Notes under the pieces: generated by a model
Told to the model about the DNA's origin: nothing
Databases searched by the model: none
What the model saw: the letters and a program-made list of their open reading frames with translations, nothing else
Position numbers and translations under genes: made by a program
Assembly (NCBI RefSeq): GCF_024294805.1
Contig: NZ_JANCLU010000010.1
Span: 1 to 64,000, forward strand
DNA from: Alsobacter ponti
Lineage (GTDB): Bacteria > Pseudomonadota > Alphaproteobacteria > Rhizobiales > Beijerinckiaceae
DNA length: 64,000 bases
Reading direction: 5' to 3'
In this document: positions 47,841 to 57,621 of the stretch, piece after piece
How the letters are laid out: each line of letters opens with the position of its first letter
How positions within the stretch are numbered: position 1 is the stretch's first letter

Positions 47841-48740
47841 ATGACCGCGTCCCCCGTCCAAGAGCCTGGCCAAGAGCCCGTCCGCGTGCCCGTCCTGGAC
47901 GGGATCGCCGAATGGTCGAGCCGCTACGAGGTGATCCTGTGCGACATCTGGGGCGTGCTCCATGACGGCCTGCACGCCCACCGCGCCGCCGCCGACGCGC
48001 TCAACCGCTTCCGCCAGCGCGGCGGGACCGTGGTGCTGGTCTCCAACGCGCCGCGGCCTGCCGCTTCCGTGGTGCCGCACCTCGACCATCTCGGCGTGCC
48101 GCGCGACGCCTGGGACGGCATCGTCACCTCGGGCGACGTGACCCGCGCCGTGCTGGAGGGCGAGGACGCGCCCTATTTCTGGCTGGGGCCGGAGCGGGAT
48201 TTCCCGCTCTTCGAGGGCCTGGCCGCGCCCCGCGTGGAGTTCGAGGCGGCCCGCACGCTGGTCTGCACCGGCCTGCTGCACGACGAGCGCGAGACGCCTG
48301 AGGATTATCGCGACCTGCTGGGCCGGGCGCGCGAGCGCGGCATGCGTTTCGTCTGCGCCAATCCCGACCTCGTGGTCGAGCGGGGCGGGGAGCTGGTCTA
48401 TTGCGCCGGCGCGCTGGCCGAGGCCTATGCCGAGCTGGGCGGGGACGTGGTGTTCGCCGGCAAGCCGCACCGTCCCATCTACGAGTCCGCCCTCGCCATC
48501 GCGGCGTCGCTGCGCAAGCGCGAGACGGAGCTGGCGCGCGTGCTGGCGGTCGGCGACGCGCTTCGCACCGACGTGGCGGGGGCGAACGGCCTGGGCTGCG
48601 ACTCGCTGTTCGTGGCGCGGGGCATCCATACGCACGAGATCGGCATCGCCGCGCTGGCGCTGGACCACGGTCTCTTGTCGGCCTTCCTCTCGGCCGCCGA
48701 GGTTCACCCGACGGCGGCGATCGACAAGCTCGCCTGGTAG
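47841..48740 (+). CDS. HAD superfamily class IIA hydrolase (TIGR01459-like)
   Basis: 299 residues. HAD motif I appears as CDIWGVLHDG, motif II as VVLVSNAPRP, motif III Lys in FAGKPHRPIY and motif IV in VLAVGDALRTDVAGANGLG. The class IIA cap domain lies between motifs II and III. Relatives include NagD and 4-nitrophenylphosphatase-like enzymes; substrate unknown. In Hyphomicrobiales this gene is often near ribF and ileS, as here. It converges with cheY, eight bases apart. Confidence 0.85.
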   Translation: MTASPVQEPGQEPVRVPVLDGIAEWSSRYEVILCDIWGVLHDGLHAHRAAADALNRFRQRGGTVVLVSNAPRPAASVVPHLDHLGVPRDAWDGIVTSGDVTRAVLEGEDAPYFWLGPERDFPLFEGLAAPRVEFEAARTLVCTGLLHDERETPEDYRDLLGRARERGMRFVCANPDLVVERGGELVYCAGALAEAYAELGGDVVFAGKPHRPIYESALAIAASLRKRETELARVLAVGDALRTDVAGANGLGCDSLFVARGIHTHEIGIAALALDHGLLSAFLSAAEVHPTAAIDKLAW

Positions 48741-48748
48741 GGCCGGCG

Positions 48749-49132
48749 CTAGCCGCCGCAGACCGCCTCGATCTTGGAACGCAGCGTCTGCGCGTTGAAC
48801 GGCTTGACGATGTAGCTGCTGACGCCGGCGCGCTTGGCGGCGACGACGTTGTCGGTCTTCGACTCGGCGGTCACCATGATGAACGGCGTGTCGCGCAGGT
48901 GGTCGTCGGCGCGCATGCTCTTGAGCAGCTCGAAACCCGTCATCGGCTCCATGTTCCAGTCGGAGATGACGAGGTCGTACTTCTTGTCCTTCATCTTGCC
49001 GAGCGCCTGCGCGCCGTTGCTGGCGTCGTCGACATCCTCGAAGCCGAGCTGCTTCAGGAGGTTGCGGATGATGCGGATCATCGTCTGGTAGTCGTCGACG
49101 ACCAGGATCGACAGCGAGGCGGGCAGGGCCAT
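48749..49132 (-). CDS. cheY: Chemotaxis response regulator CheY
   Basis: 127 residues from ATG 49132. Receiver residues are complete: the acidic pair in ILVVDDYQTMIR, phospho-acceptor Asp58 in VISDWNMEPM, the Thr in MVTAES, and Lys in YIVKPFNA. The sequence DWNMEPMTGFELLK is typical of chemotaxis CheY that binds the flagellar switch. No output domain. The CheZ-like protein at 29.0 kb is a candidate phosphatase. A CtrA-like box lies about 90 bases upstream. The frame extends upstream to 49177 without a better start. Confidence 0.9.
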   Translation of the reverse strand: MALPASLSILVVDDYQTMIRIIRNLLKQLGFEDVDDASNGAQALGKMKDKKYDLVISDWNMEPMTGFELLKSMRADDHLRDTPFIMVTAESKTDNVVAAKRAGVSSYIVKPFNAQTLRSKIEAVCGG

Positions 49133-49218
49133 GGGTGGTCTCCGAACCGGCGCGGCTCCCGCCAAAAGCGAGGCCACGGGCTGGCGAAAACGGTTGCGTC
49201 CGAGCCTGCCCGCAAGGG

Positions 49219-49234
49219 CTTTAGATGGAGTTAA
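49219..49234. promoter_or_regulatory. CtrA-like box upstream of cheY
   Basis: TTTA-N7-TTAAC, one mismatch to TTAA-N7-TTAAC, in the 248-base gap between cheY and phaJ. Confidence 0.4.
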
Positions 49235-49380
49235 CGGGTGAACTCAACCTTCGCGCGGAAGCGGCGGGAAGGTGCTGTTCCGCACGCAAGGGATGAATAT
49301 CACCATCGACCTTTGATACAGTGGATTTGCGGCGCGGAACCCGTCATTTTCCCGGCTCTTCGCCCCGCGAAAGGACGCAA

Positions 49381-49812
49381 ATGACGGTCAGGACCCTGTT
49401 CTTCGAGGATCTCCACGTCGGCATGCGCGAGACGCTGATGCGCACCGTGATGGAAAGCACGGTGTCGCAGTTCGCCGAGGTCTCGGGTGACGTCAATCCC
49501 ATCCACCTCTCCGACGACTACGCGGCGACGACGCGCTTCGGCCAGCGCATCGCCCACGGCATGTTCACCGCGAGCCTGATCTCGGCGGTGATCGGCACGC
49601 GCCTGCCCGGCCCTGGCGCGGTATACCTGTCGCAGACGCTGCGCTTCCTCGCCCCGGTGCGCATCGGCGACGTGGTGGTGGCGGTGGTCGAGGTGGCCGA
49701 GCTGGTGGAGAAGGGATCGCGCGTGCGGCTCGCCTGCCAGTGCCTCGTCGACACCAAGCCCGTGCTGGAAGGCGAGGCCTGGGTCATGGCCCCCCGGCGG
49801 AGGGCACTTTGA
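49381..49812 (+). CDS. phaJ: MaoC-like (R)-specific enoyl-CoA hydratase
   Basis: 143 residues from ATG 49381 (AAAGGACG upstream), a single hot-dog fold. The hydratase-2 motif AEVSGDVNPIHLSDDYA holds the catalytic pair Asp37 and His42, and GQRIAHGMFTASLIS follows. Length and motif match PhaJ, which makes (R)-3-hydroxyacyl-CoA from beta-oxidation intermediates for PHA synthesis. This fits the phasin and acyl-CoA genes at the left end. Other MaoC proteins share the fold, so the substrate range is inferred. Confidence 0.82.
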   Translation: MTVRTLFFEDLHVGMRETLMRTVMESTVSQFAEVSGDVNPIHLSDDYAATTRFGQRIAHGMFTASLISAVIGTRLPGPGAVYLSQTLRFLAPVRIGDVVVAVVEVAELVEKGSRVRLACQCLVDTKPVLEGEAWVMAPRRRAL

Positions 49813-49920
49813 CCGCCCGGCGGCTCGCTTGACCGGCGCGGCCCGAGAGGCCAGTTTGCCGGCCCGGGCCGGTCTGCCGGCGTCTGTCCGGCTCACGCCA
49901 TCCTGCTCCGGAACCCACGC

Positions 49921-50922
49921 ATGACCACGCGACCCGTCGGCCGCATCTTCACCGTCTCCCACCTGGACGCCTCGTCCGGCGCGCTTCCGGGCGCCCTTGC
50001 CGGGAGCGTTGCGGCGATCGGCAATTTCGACGGGCTTCATCTCGGCCACCGCGCCGTGTTCCACGCCGCCCGGACCATGGCGCAGGGCCTCGGCGCGCCG
50101 TGCGTGCTGCTGACCTTCGAGCCGCATCCGCGCGCCTTTTTCCGGCCCGACGTCAAGATGTTCCGGCTCACGCCGCAGGCGGTGAAGGCGGCGCTGGCCG
50201 AGCGGATGGGACTGGACGGCGTCGTCGTCATGAGTTTCGACGCCGCCCTGTCGGGCACCAGCGCGGCCGACTTCATCTCCGGCCTGCTGGTCGGCCGGCT
50301 GGGCCTGCGTGGCGTCGCCGTCGGCCACGATTTCCATTTCGGCAAGGGGCGGGAGGGCTCGCCCGCGCTGCTGGCCGCGGAGGGGCCCTCGCTCGGCCTC
50401 TCGGTCGAGGTGATCCCGCCTTTGCAGCGCGGCGGTGCGCCGGTGTCGTCCAGCGCCATCCGCGCGCATCTGGAGGCCGGGCAGGTCGAGCCCGCCGCCG
50501 CCTTGCTCGGCTACCGCTGGATCGTCCGCTCCGTCGTCGGGCACGGCGACAAGCGGGGCCGCACGCTCGGCTTCCCGACCGCCAACATGAAGACGCCGGA
50601 GGGCTGCGGACTGCGCCACGGCATCTACGCCGTCCGCATGGCGGTGGACGGCGTCGTGCGCAACGGCGTGGCGAGCTACGGCCGCCGGCCCACCTTCGAC
50701 GACGGCCCGCCCATGCTGGAGGTGTTCCTGTTCGACTTCTCGGGCGACCTCTACGGCAAGTCGGTCGACGTCGAGTTCTGCGCATGGCTGCGCGGCGAGG
50801 AGAAGTTCGACAGCCTCGACGCGCTGATCGCCCAGATGAACCGCGACGCCGAAGCCGCCCGGGCGGCGCTGGCGCGCGGGCCGGACACGCCCGCCCCCTC
50901 GCTGCTGCCGCTGCGCCTGTAG
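49921..50922 (+). CDS. ribF: Bifunctional riboflavin kinase / FAD synthetase
   Basis: 333 residues. The N-terminal FMN adenylyltransferase domain has IGNFDGLHLGHRAVF and VGHDFHFGKGREG; the C-terminal flavokinase domain has GRTLGFPTANM and VEVFLFDFSGDLYGK-like end motifs. It makes FMN and FAD from riboflavin. It precedes ileS and lspA, a common order in bacteria, though here a small minus-strand gene lies between. Confidence 0.94.
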   Translation: MTTRPVGRIFTVSHLDASSGALPGALAGSVAAIGNFDGLHLGHRAVFHAARTMAQGLGAPCVLLTFEPHPRAFFRPDVKMFRLTPQAVKAALAERMGLDGVVVMSFDAALSGTSAADFISGLLVGRLGLRGVAVGHDFHFGKGREGSPALLAAEGPSLGLSVEVIPPLQRGGAPVSSSAIRAHLEAGQVEPAAALLGYRWIVRSVVGHGDKRGRTLGFPTANMKTPEGCGLRHGIYAVRMAVDGVVRNGVASYGRRPTFDDGPPMLEVFLFDFSGDLYGKSVDVEFCAWLRGEEKFDSLDALIAQMNRDAEAARAALARGPDTPAPSLLPLRL

Positions 50923-50929
50923 GCGTCGC

Positions 50930-51382
50930 TCAGGTCCGGCAGGACGGCGGCGACAGGCTGACGATCAGCCGCATCTCCCGCAGAATGGGCTCCAGCGGTG
51001 GGAAATCCGTCTCGAACGCGATCATCGGCGGCGTCGCCAGCCGCCGGCGCGCGTCCAGCGCCTGGAAGCGCCAGACCATCACGTCGACCGGGGCGACCCT
51101 GACGCCGGCGGTCCGCAGTGCGGTGACGGTCTGCTGGAGCGCTCGGTCGTAGGCCCGTTCGGCCTCACCGTCCGGCTGCGACGCCGCGACCTCCAGCCAG
51201 CGCGCGATTTCCGCGGCGAGCGCCCCGCGCGGCGGCGTTTCCGCCAGCGCGCCGGCAAGCTCCGCCGCGCGCGGCGCGCAGTCGGCGACGATGAAGGGAG
51301 GATCGTCCGCCGCCGCCGGCGTGGCCAGGGCGGCCAGGATGGTAAGGACAAGCGGCCCGGGACGGGCGGGGAATCGGCGCAT
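50930..51382 (-). CDS. Small exported protein of unknown function
   Basis: 150 residues with a signal peptide (LVLTILAALATPAAADD). The mature part is mostly helical, with two cysteines (Cys in VADCAPRAAEL and in the terminal SPPSCRT) that could form a disulfide. No family recognised. It converges with ribF (7 bases apart) and is divergent from ileS. Coding is supported by the signal peptide and codon pattern, but not by homology. Confidence 0.55.
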   Translation of the reverse strand: MRRFPARPGPLVLTILAALATPAAADDPPFIVADCAPRAAELAGALAETPPRGALAAEIARWLEVAASQPDGEAERAYDRALQQTVTALRTAGVRVAPVDVMVWRFQALDARRRLATPPMIAFETDFPPLEPILREMRLIVSLSPPSCRT

Positions 51383-51688
51383 GCTGGAAATCCGCGATTC
51401 GCAATGGCGGCAAGGCTAGTGCATCGCCGGCCGATGGGGAACCCGCCGCGTCCGCGCCGTACGCGCCGCCCTTTATTCCGGGCGGCGGCGCTGGTACTAA
51501 GGCCGGCATGACAGAGGCTTGGCTCCCTGCGGGCGCGCGCGGCCGGCGCGCCACACGAATTATCGGCCCGACTCCCGCGTGAGGCGCCTCGCCTCGTCCG
51601 GGGGTCGGGACCGTGGCGTTGCGCCGCCTTTCCACCCGATCCGCTGTCCGCCCGTCGCCCGAGCGACCGGCCCATCCCGGTTGATGTG
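51383..51688. other. 306-base gap upstream of ileS
   Basis: No gene supported. It should contain divergent promoters for ileS and the small exported protein, but I see no convincing promoter, leader or riboswitch. Confidence 0.5.
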
Positions 51689-54600
51689 ATGAACGACCAG
51701 ACCGCCCCCGCCGCCCGCGACTATTCCAAGACGCTGTTCCTGCCGCAGACCGATTTCCCCATGCGGGCGGGCCTGCCGCAGCGCGAGCCGCAAATGCTGG
51801 CCCGCTGGGCCGACATGGACCTCTACCGCCGCCTGCGCGAGACCTCCGCCGGCCGGCCGAAATTCGTGCTGCACGACGGCCCGCCCTACGCCAACGGCAA
51901 CATCCATATCGGCCACGCCCTCAACAAGATCCTCAAGGATCTGGTGACGCGCTCGCAGCAAATGCTGGGGCACGACTCCAACTACGTGCCCGGCTGGGAC
52001 TGCCACGGCCTGCCGATCGAATGGAAGATCGAGGAGGAGTACCGCAAGAAGGGCAAGAACAAGGACGAGGTGCCGGTCGTCGAGTTCCGCCGCCAGTGCC
52101 GCGCCTTCGCGGAGCACTGGCTCGGCGTGCAGCGCGAGGAGTTCAAGCGCCTCGGCGTCGAGGGCGACTGGGCGCACCCCTACTCGACCATGGCCTACCC
52201 GGCCGAGGCGACCATCGCCTCCGAGCTGATGAGCTTCGCCATGACCGGGCAGCTCTATCGCGGCTCCAAGCCGGTGATGTGGTCGGTGGTGGAGCGCACC
52301 GCCCTCGCCGAGGCGGAAGTCGAGTACCACGAGCACACCTCGCAGACGATCTGGGCCAAGTTCCCGGTCGACCAGCTCGACACCGCCGCCGAGGTGAAGC
52401 TGCGCGCCGCCGGCGAGGCGGCGACCGACCTGCTCGCCGCCAGCGTGGTGATCTGGACCACGACTCCCTGGACCATCCCGGCCAACCGGGCCGTCGCCTA
52501 TTCGCCGACGGTGAGCTACGGCCTGTTCCGCGTCACCGCCGCGCCCGAGGGCAACTGGGCCAGGCAGGGCGACCTCTACGTCCTCGCCGACAAGCTCGCC
52601 GACGAGGTGATGAAGGCCGCCAAGGTCGAGGCGTTCGAGCGCGTGCGCGACGTCGACCCCGCCGTGATCAAGCTCTGCCGCCATCCGCTGGCCGGCGCGG
52701 CCGGCGCGATGGGCTACTACGACTTCGGCGTGCCGGTCGTCCCGGCCGACTACGTGACCGACGACGCCGGCACCGGCTTCGTCCACACCGCGCCGGGCCA
52801 CGGGGCGGACGACTACATCACCTACGTCAACCACCGCGCCGCCTTCGCCGCCGCCGGCACCTCCGAGGTTCCGCACACGGTGGGGCCGGACGGCGCCTAT
52901 TTCCCGCACGTCAAGCTGTTCGACGGCGCGCGCGTCATCGACGACAAGGGCAAGGATGGCGACGCCAACAAGCGGGTGATCGACAAGCTCGTCGAGGTCG
53001 GCGCGCTGATCGCGCGCGGGCGGCTGGTGCATTCCTACCCGCATTCCTGGCGCTCCAAGGCCCCGCTGATCTTCCGCAACACGCCGCAATGGTTCATCGC
53101 CATGGACCGGCCGGTGGAGAGCCTCGGCGGCAAGACGCTGCGCGAGGTGGCGCTGCGCGCCATCAGCCACACGCGTTGGGTGCCCGCCGTTGGCGAGAAC
53201 CGCATCAACGGCATGATCGAGAATCGGCCCGACTGGGTGATCTCGCGCCAGCGCGCCTGGGGCGTGCCGATCACCGTGTTCGTCGACAAGGCGACCGGCG
53301 AGATCCTGCGCGACGAGGCGGTCAACGAGCGCATTGCGGAAGCCTTCCGCGCCGAGGGCGCGGACGCGTGGTTCTCCGACGCCACCGGCGCGCGCTTCCT
53401 GCTGCCCGACTACGACCCCGCCGCTTACGAGAAGATCGACGACGTGCTCGACGTCTGGTTCGACTCGGGCTCGACCCATGCCTTCACGCTGGAGGACCCG
53501 GAGCAGTTCCCCGGGCTCGCCGGCGTCAGGCGCAAGGTCGACGGCGGCGCCGACACGGTGATGTACCTGGAGGGCTCGGACCAGCATCGCGGCTGGTTCC
53601 ACTCGTCGCTGCTGGAAAGCTGCGGCACGCGCGGTCGCGCGCCCTACGACGTGGTGCTGACCCACGGCTTCGTCCTCGACGAGAAGGGCGAGAAGATGTC
53701 GAAGTCCAAGGGCAACGTCACGGCTCCGCAGGACGTCATCCGCGACAGCGGGGCCGACATCCTGCGCCTGTGGGTGGCGGCGTCGGACTATTCGGACGAC
53801 CTGCGCATCGGCCCGGAAATCCTCAAGACCTTCGTCGAGACCTACCGCAAGCTGCGCAACACGCTGCGCTGGATGCTCGGCACGCTGGCCCACCACAAGG
53901 CCGGGGTGACGCTGGACGCGGCGGCCGCGCCCGAGCTGGAGCGGCTGATCCTGCACCGCCTCGCAGAGTTGGACGTGGCGGTGCGCGAGGCCTACGCCGA
54001 GTTCGACTACAAGAAGGTGGTGGCGCAGCTCTCCTCGTTCATGACGACGGACCTGTCGGCCTTCTACTTCGACGTGCGCAAGGACGTTCTCTACTGCGAT
54101 CCCGCCTCGAGCGCGACGCGGCTCACCGCGCTGGCCGTCATCGAGGAGGTGTTCCGCCGCGTCACGGCCTGGCTCGCTCCCATCCTCGTTTTCACCGCCG
54201 AGGAGGCCTGGCTGTCGCGCTACCCGGAGGAGGCGGCCGGCGGCTCGGTTCACCTGCGTACCTTCCCGGAGACGCCGGCCGCCTGGCGCGACGACGCGCT
54301 CGCCGAGAAATGGGCGGCGATCCGCCGCGTGCGCCGCGTCGTCACCGGCGCGCTGGAGATCGAGCGCGCCCAAAAGCGAATCGGGGCCTCGCTGGAGGCC
54401 GCGCCGGAGCTGTTCGTGGCCGACGACGCGCTGCGCGGGTTGCTGGCGACGGTCGATATGGCGGAGGTGTGCATCACGTCCGGGCTGTCGCTGATGGCGG
54501 GCGAGGGGCCGGAGAGCGCGTTCCGCCTCGACGACGTCCCCGGCGTGGCGGTCGTGCCGCGCCTCGCCGAAGGCCGCAAGTGCGCCCGCTCGTGGAAGTT

Positions 54601-54697
54601 CTCGACCGAGATCGGGCGCGATCCCGACTACCCGGACGTGACCCCGCGCGACGCCGCCGCGCTGCGCGAGATCGACGCCGCGGGCGTGGCCGCCTGA
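51689..54697 (+). CDS. ileS: Isoleucine-tRNA ligase
   Basis: 1002 residues from ATG 51689; a GTG codon directly before is the alternative start, and no strong ribosome-binding site decides. Class I motifs HIGH (from His73) and KMSKS (669-673) are intact, as are the editing-domain segments ([34 protein letters not shown]). The C-terminal zinc-finger region is reduced to KCARSWK without the paired cysteines, apparently common in alphaproteobacterial forms. It charges tRNA-Ile and edits valine. Confidence 0.96.
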   Translation: MNDQTAPAARDYSKTLFLPQTDFPMRAGLPQREPQMLARWADMDLYRRLRETSAGRPKFVLHDGPPYANGNIHIGHALNKILKDLVTRSQQMLGHDSNYVPGWDCHGLPIEWKIEEEYRKKGKNKDEVPVVEFRRQCRAFAEHWLGVQREEFKRLGVEGDWAHPYSTMAYPAEATIASELMSFAMTGQLYRGSKPVMWSVVERTALAEAEVEYHEHTSQTIWAKFPVDQLDTAAEVKLRAAGEAATDLLAASVVIWTTTPWTIPANRAVAYSPTVSYGLFRVTAAPEGNWARQGDLYVLADKLADEVMKAAKVEAFERVRDVDPAVIKLCRHPLAGAAGAMGYYDFGVPVVPADYVTDDAGTGFVHTAPGHGADDYITYVNHRAAFAAAGTSEVPHTVGPDGAYFPHVKLFDGARVIDDKGKDGDANKRVIDKLVEVGALIARGRLVHSYPHSWRSKAPLIFRNTPQWFIAMDRPVESLGGKTLREVALRAISHTRWVPAVGENRINGMIENRPDWVISRQRAWGVPITVFVDKATGEILRDEAVNERIAEAFRAEGADAWFSDATGARFLLPDYDPAAYEKIDDVLDVWFDSGSTHAFTLEDPEQFPGLAGVRRKVDGGADTVMYLEGSDQHRGWFHSSLLESCGTRGRAPYDVVLTHGFVLDEKGEKMSKSKGNVTAPQDVIRDSGADILRLWVAASDYSDDLRIGPEILKTFVETYRKLRNTLRWMLGTLAHHKAGVTLDAAAAPELERLILHRLAELDVAVREAYAEFDYKKVVAQLSSFMTTDLSAFYFDVRKDVLYCDPASSATRLTALAVIEEVFRRVTAWLAPILVFTAEEAWLSRYPEEAAGGSVHLRTFPETPAAWRDDALAEKWAAIRRVRRVVTGALEIERAQKRIGASLEAAPELFVADDALRGLLATVDMAEVCITSGLSLMAGEGPESAFRLDDVPGVAVVPRLAEGRKCARSWKFSTEIGRDPDYPDVTPRDAAALREIDAAGVAA

Positions 54698-54715
54698 CGC
54701 CTCCCCCGGAACGGA

Positions 54716-54739
54716 CCCGGGCGGACCCGTCCGCCCGGG
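54716..54739 (+). terminator. Hairpin after ileS
   Basis: Perfect 11-base inverted repeat (54716-54726 with 54729-54739), 19 bases after the ileS stop, no T-run. It lies before lspA, so it may only weaken read-through. Confidence 0.5.
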
Positions 54740-54785
54740 CTGTTCTGGCCGTTGCGCGGCCCGCGGCGACGCCGTAAACCGGCGC

Positions 54786-55310
54786 ATGTCCCTGCCTCGC
54801 CTCGGCGCGCTCGTCGCCGTCCTCACCTTCCTCGCCGATCAGGCCGTCAAGGCCTGGGTCCTGTACGTGTTCCGGCTGCAGGACCGGCCGCCGGTGCGCG
54901 TCGCGCCGCTCTTCGAGCTGGTGCTGGTGTGGAATCGCGGCATTTCCTACGGCCTGTTCCAGCAGCACGAGGACTGGGGCCGTTACGGGCTGGTGGCGGT
55001 CTCCGTCGTCGCCAGCGTCGGCCTCGCCATCTGGCTGCGGCGCGCGCGCCACTGGGCGCTCGCGGTCGCGCTCGGCCTGCTGATCGGCGGCGCGCTGGGC
55101 AACGCGCTGGACCGGGTGCTGTACGGCGCGGTGGCCGACTTCGTCCTGCTCTACTGGATTCCGGTGTTTCCCTACGTGTTCAACGTCGGGGATTCCGCCA
55201 TCGTTGCGGGCGTGGCCCTCATTCTGTATGACTCCCTCGTCGTCGAGCCGAAGGCGCGGCCGTCCTCGCCGGAGGGGATGAGCAGCGCCGACCGCGAGCC
55301 GATGGCCTGA
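54786..55310 (+). CDS. lspA: Lipoprotein signal peptidase II
   Basis: 174 residues with four membrane helices. The catalytic aspartates are Asp109 in GNALDRVLYGAVADF and Asp136 in FNVGDSAI. It cleaves the signal peptide of prolipoproteins in the inner membrane. ileS-lspA adjacency is widespread. Confidence 0.95.
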   Translation: MSLPRLGALVAVLTFLADQAVKAWVLYVFRLQDRPPVRVAPLFELVLVWNRGISYGLFQQHEDWGRYGLVAVSVVASVGLAIWLRRARHWALAVALGLLIGGALGNALDRVLYGAVADFVLLYWIPVFPYVFNVGDSAIVAGVALILYDSLVVEPKARPSSPEGMSSADREPMA

Positions 55311-55383
55311 CTGGCCTCAAAACGGCCCTCTTGCCGGGGGATAAGGCCCCCCAGGCATGTTTTGCACGATGGGAACGCGATTG

Positions 55384-56091
55384 ATGGCTTCAGCTCCGTC
55401 CAGGATCGTCCCGCTGGCGCTCGCCGCCTTCGGCGTCGCGATGAGCTTTTCCGCCGCTCCGGCGAAGGCCGCCGGCGTGATGGACAGCTTCATGAACCTG
55501 CTCGGCCTCAAGCAGGAGGAAGAGCAGCAGATCGAGTATCGCGACCGCGCGCCGCTCGTCGTTCCGCCCAAGATGCAGCTTCCTCCGCCGCAGGTCTCCG
55601 CGGCCGAGCGCAGCGCCGCGTGGCCGAAGGATCCCGACGCCGAGTACCGCAAGGCCGTCGAGAACGACAAGAAGACGCCGGTGGGGCTGCGGCCCGACCG
55701 CTCCGCGCCTAACGGCCGCGTGCCGGTCGCCAACGCCACCCGCAAGACCGGGGGCGGCGGCGCCGCCGGCCCGACTGTGGTCGACAACTACACCCCGAAC
55801 CGGCCGTCCGACCGCTCGATCGTGGGTGGCGAGGGCGGCTGGGTCCACCCGGACAAGATGCAGAGCTTCAAGAACCCGCAGGCCGAGCAGACGACGACGC
55901 TGGCCGCCGGGCAGGAGCCGACCCGCAACTATCTCACCGATCCGCCGCAGGGCCTGCGCGTGCCGGCCGGCAACGCGTCGATCGCCATGCCGAAGAAGTC
56001 GCTGGCCAAGCCCGCCTTCATCCAGGAGCAGGAGGAGCGCGATCCGCTCACTCCGTACCGCAAGCAGGGCCAGCCGCAGAACGACGACTGA
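55384..56091 (+). CDS. Exported protein of unknown function between lspA and M16 peptidases
   Basis: 235 residues from ATG 55384. A signal peptide ends near AKAAG. The mature chain is hydrophilic, Pro/Asn/Gln-rich and probably mostly disordered (LVVPPKMQLPPPQV, NRPSDRSIVGGEGGWVHPDKM). No domain recognised and no lipobox seen, despite lspA next door. Its position before the two M16 peptidases recalls a gene often found in this place in Hyphomicrobiales, but I cannot name it. Confidence 0.7.
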   Translation: MASAPSRIVPLALAAFGVAMSFSAAPAKAAGVMDSFMNLLGLKQEEEQQIEYRDRAPLVVPPKMQLPPPQVSAAERSAAWPKDPDAEYRKAVENDKKTPVGLRPDRSAPNGRVPVANATRKTGGGGAAGPTVVDNYTPNRPSDRSIVGGEGGWVHPDKMQSFKNPQAEQTTTLAAGQEPTRNYLTDPPQGLRVPAGNASIAMPKKSLAKPAFIQEQEERDPLTPYRKQGQPQNDD

Positions 56092-56131
56092 GCGGCGAAT
56101 CGCCCTCATATCCAGATGACCGACCCGCGTG

Positions 56132-56155
56132 AGGCCCTGTCGAAAGACGGGGCCT
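56132..56155 (+). terminator. Terminator-like hairpin
   Basis: A 10-base stem with one G-T pair (56132-56141 with 56146-56155) around GAAA, 40 bases after the exported-protein gene and before the M16 genes. Confidence 0.55.
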
Positions 56156-56234
56156 TCGCCTATATGGTGGTCAGGGCCGCCGCGCCGCGTCGCGCGGGGC
56201 CGTCTCTTTTCCGGCCGAACAGGAACCGCGTCTC

Positions 56235-57581
56235 ATGGCCTCAAAAGGCTCTCCCTCGCCCGCCCGCGACGCCGCCCCCTTGGAGGCGGACGCGCATTCC
56301 GGGCCGGCGGTGTCGGATTTCCGGCTCGCGAACGGGCTCGAGGTGGTGGTGATCCCCGATCACCGCACCCCGGTGGTCACCCACATGGTGTGGTACCGCA
56401 ACGGCTCCGCCGACGATCCGATCGGCAAGTCGGGCATCGCGCATTTCCTCGAACATTTGATGTTCAAGGGCACCGAGAAGCACCCGCAGGGCGAATTCTC
56501 GAACGTCGTGGCCGAGCTGGGCGGGCAGGAAAACGCCTTCACCTCGGTCGACTACACGGCCTACTACCAGCGCGTCGCCAAGGAGCACCTGGAGACGGTG
56601 ATGGGCTTCGAGGCCGACCGCATGCAGGGGCTCGTGCTCTCGGACGAGGTGGTCGGGCCGGAGCGCGACGTGGTGATCGAGGAGCGCCGGATGCGCACCG
56701 ACACCGACCCTGGCTCGCAGCTCGGCGAGGCCGTGGCCGCGACGCTGTTCACGCACCACCCCTACGGCAAGCCGATCATCGGCTGGATGCACGAGATCGA
56801 GGGCCTGAACCGCGAGGACGCGCTCGCCTACTATCGCCGCTTCTACACGCCGGCCAACGCCATCCTGGTCGTCGCCGGCGACGTCACGCCCGACGAGGTG
56901 CGCGCGCTGGCCGAGAAGACCTACGGGCAGGTCGCGGCCGCCGCGGAGCCGCCCCGGCGCAACCGTCCGCAGGAGCCGGACCCGCGCGCGGCCCGCCGCG
57001 TCAGCCTGGCCGACCCCAAGGTCGAGCAGCCGTCGCTGCAGCGCGCCTGGCTGGCGCCGTCCTACACGACGGGCGCGCCGGGCGAGGCCGAGGCGCTCGA
57101 AGTGCTCGTACAGGTGCTCGGCGCGCAATCCACGGGCCGCCTGCATCGCCGGCTCGTCATGGAGAAGCGCGTCGCAGTCGCGGCCGGCGGCTGGTACCAG
57201 GGCACCGCCGTCGACCGCACGCGGCTGATGCTCTACGCCGTGCCCCGCCCGGGCGTGACGCTCGAGGATCTCGAAAAGGACCTCGAGGCGGTGATCGCCG
57301 AGCTCGTCGAGAAGGGCGTGGAGCCGAGCGAACTCGCGCGCGCCAAGACGCGGCTGATCGCCGACACGGTCTACGCGCAGGACAGCCAGGCCACGCTGGC
57401 GCGCATCTACGGCTCGACGCTCGCGACCGGCGGCGCCGTCGCAGACGTCGCGCGCTGGCCGCGCGACATCGAGGCGGTGACGGCGCAGGACGTGCAGAAC
57501 GCCGCGGCCCGCTGGCTCGACCGTCGCCATTGCGTGACGGGCTATCTGCTCAAGGACGAGGACGGGGCGCGGGCCGCCTGA
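56235..57581 (+). CDS. M16 family zinc peptidase (catalytic subunit)
   Basis: 448 residues. The inverted zinc motif HxxEH is intact as HFLEH (His70, Glu73, His74), with the downstream Glu of the M16 site in the helix VVGPERDVVIEERR. The fold matches insulinase/processing-peptidase halves. A cytosolic or periplasmic oligopeptidase role is likely; no clear signal peptide is seen. It is followed after 40 bases by a second M16 gene that lacks the zinc motif, the common active/inactive pair. Confidence 0.92.
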   Translation: MASKGSPSPARDAAPLEADAHSGPAVSDFRLANGLEVVVIPDHRTPVVTHMVWYRNGSADDPIGKSGIAHFLEHLMFKGTEKHPQGEFSNVVAELGGQENAFTSVDYTAYYQRVAKEHLETVMGFEADRMQGLVLSDEVVGPERDVVIEERRMRTDTDPGSQLGEAVAATLFTHHPYGKPIIGWMHEIEGLNREDALAYYRRFYTPANAILVVAGDVTPDEVRALAEKTYGQVAAAAEPPRRNRPQEPDPRAARRVSLADPKVEQPSLQRAWLAPSYTTGAPGEAEALEVLVQVLGAQSTGRLHRRLVMEKRVAVAAGGWYQGTAVDRTRLMLYAVPRPGVTLEDLEKDLEAVIAELVEKGVEPSELARAKTRLIADTVYAQDSQATLARIYGSTLATGGAVADVARWPRDIEAVTAQDVQNAAARWLDRRHCVTGYLLKDEDGARAA

Positions 57582-57621
57582 GCGGCCCGCCCCGCGACAC
57601 CGCCAAACGAAAGACGATCCT

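Noticed and set aside
51383-51688. T-box or riboswitch leader before ileS
   Set aside because: No T-box sequence, specifier stem or leader terminator is visible; T-boxes are also not expected in alphaproteobacteria.
51560-54826. 1088-codon antisense open frame over ileS
   Set aside because: ileS on the plus strand has HIGH and KMSKS motifs and full family length. The antisense product is compositionally shadow-like.
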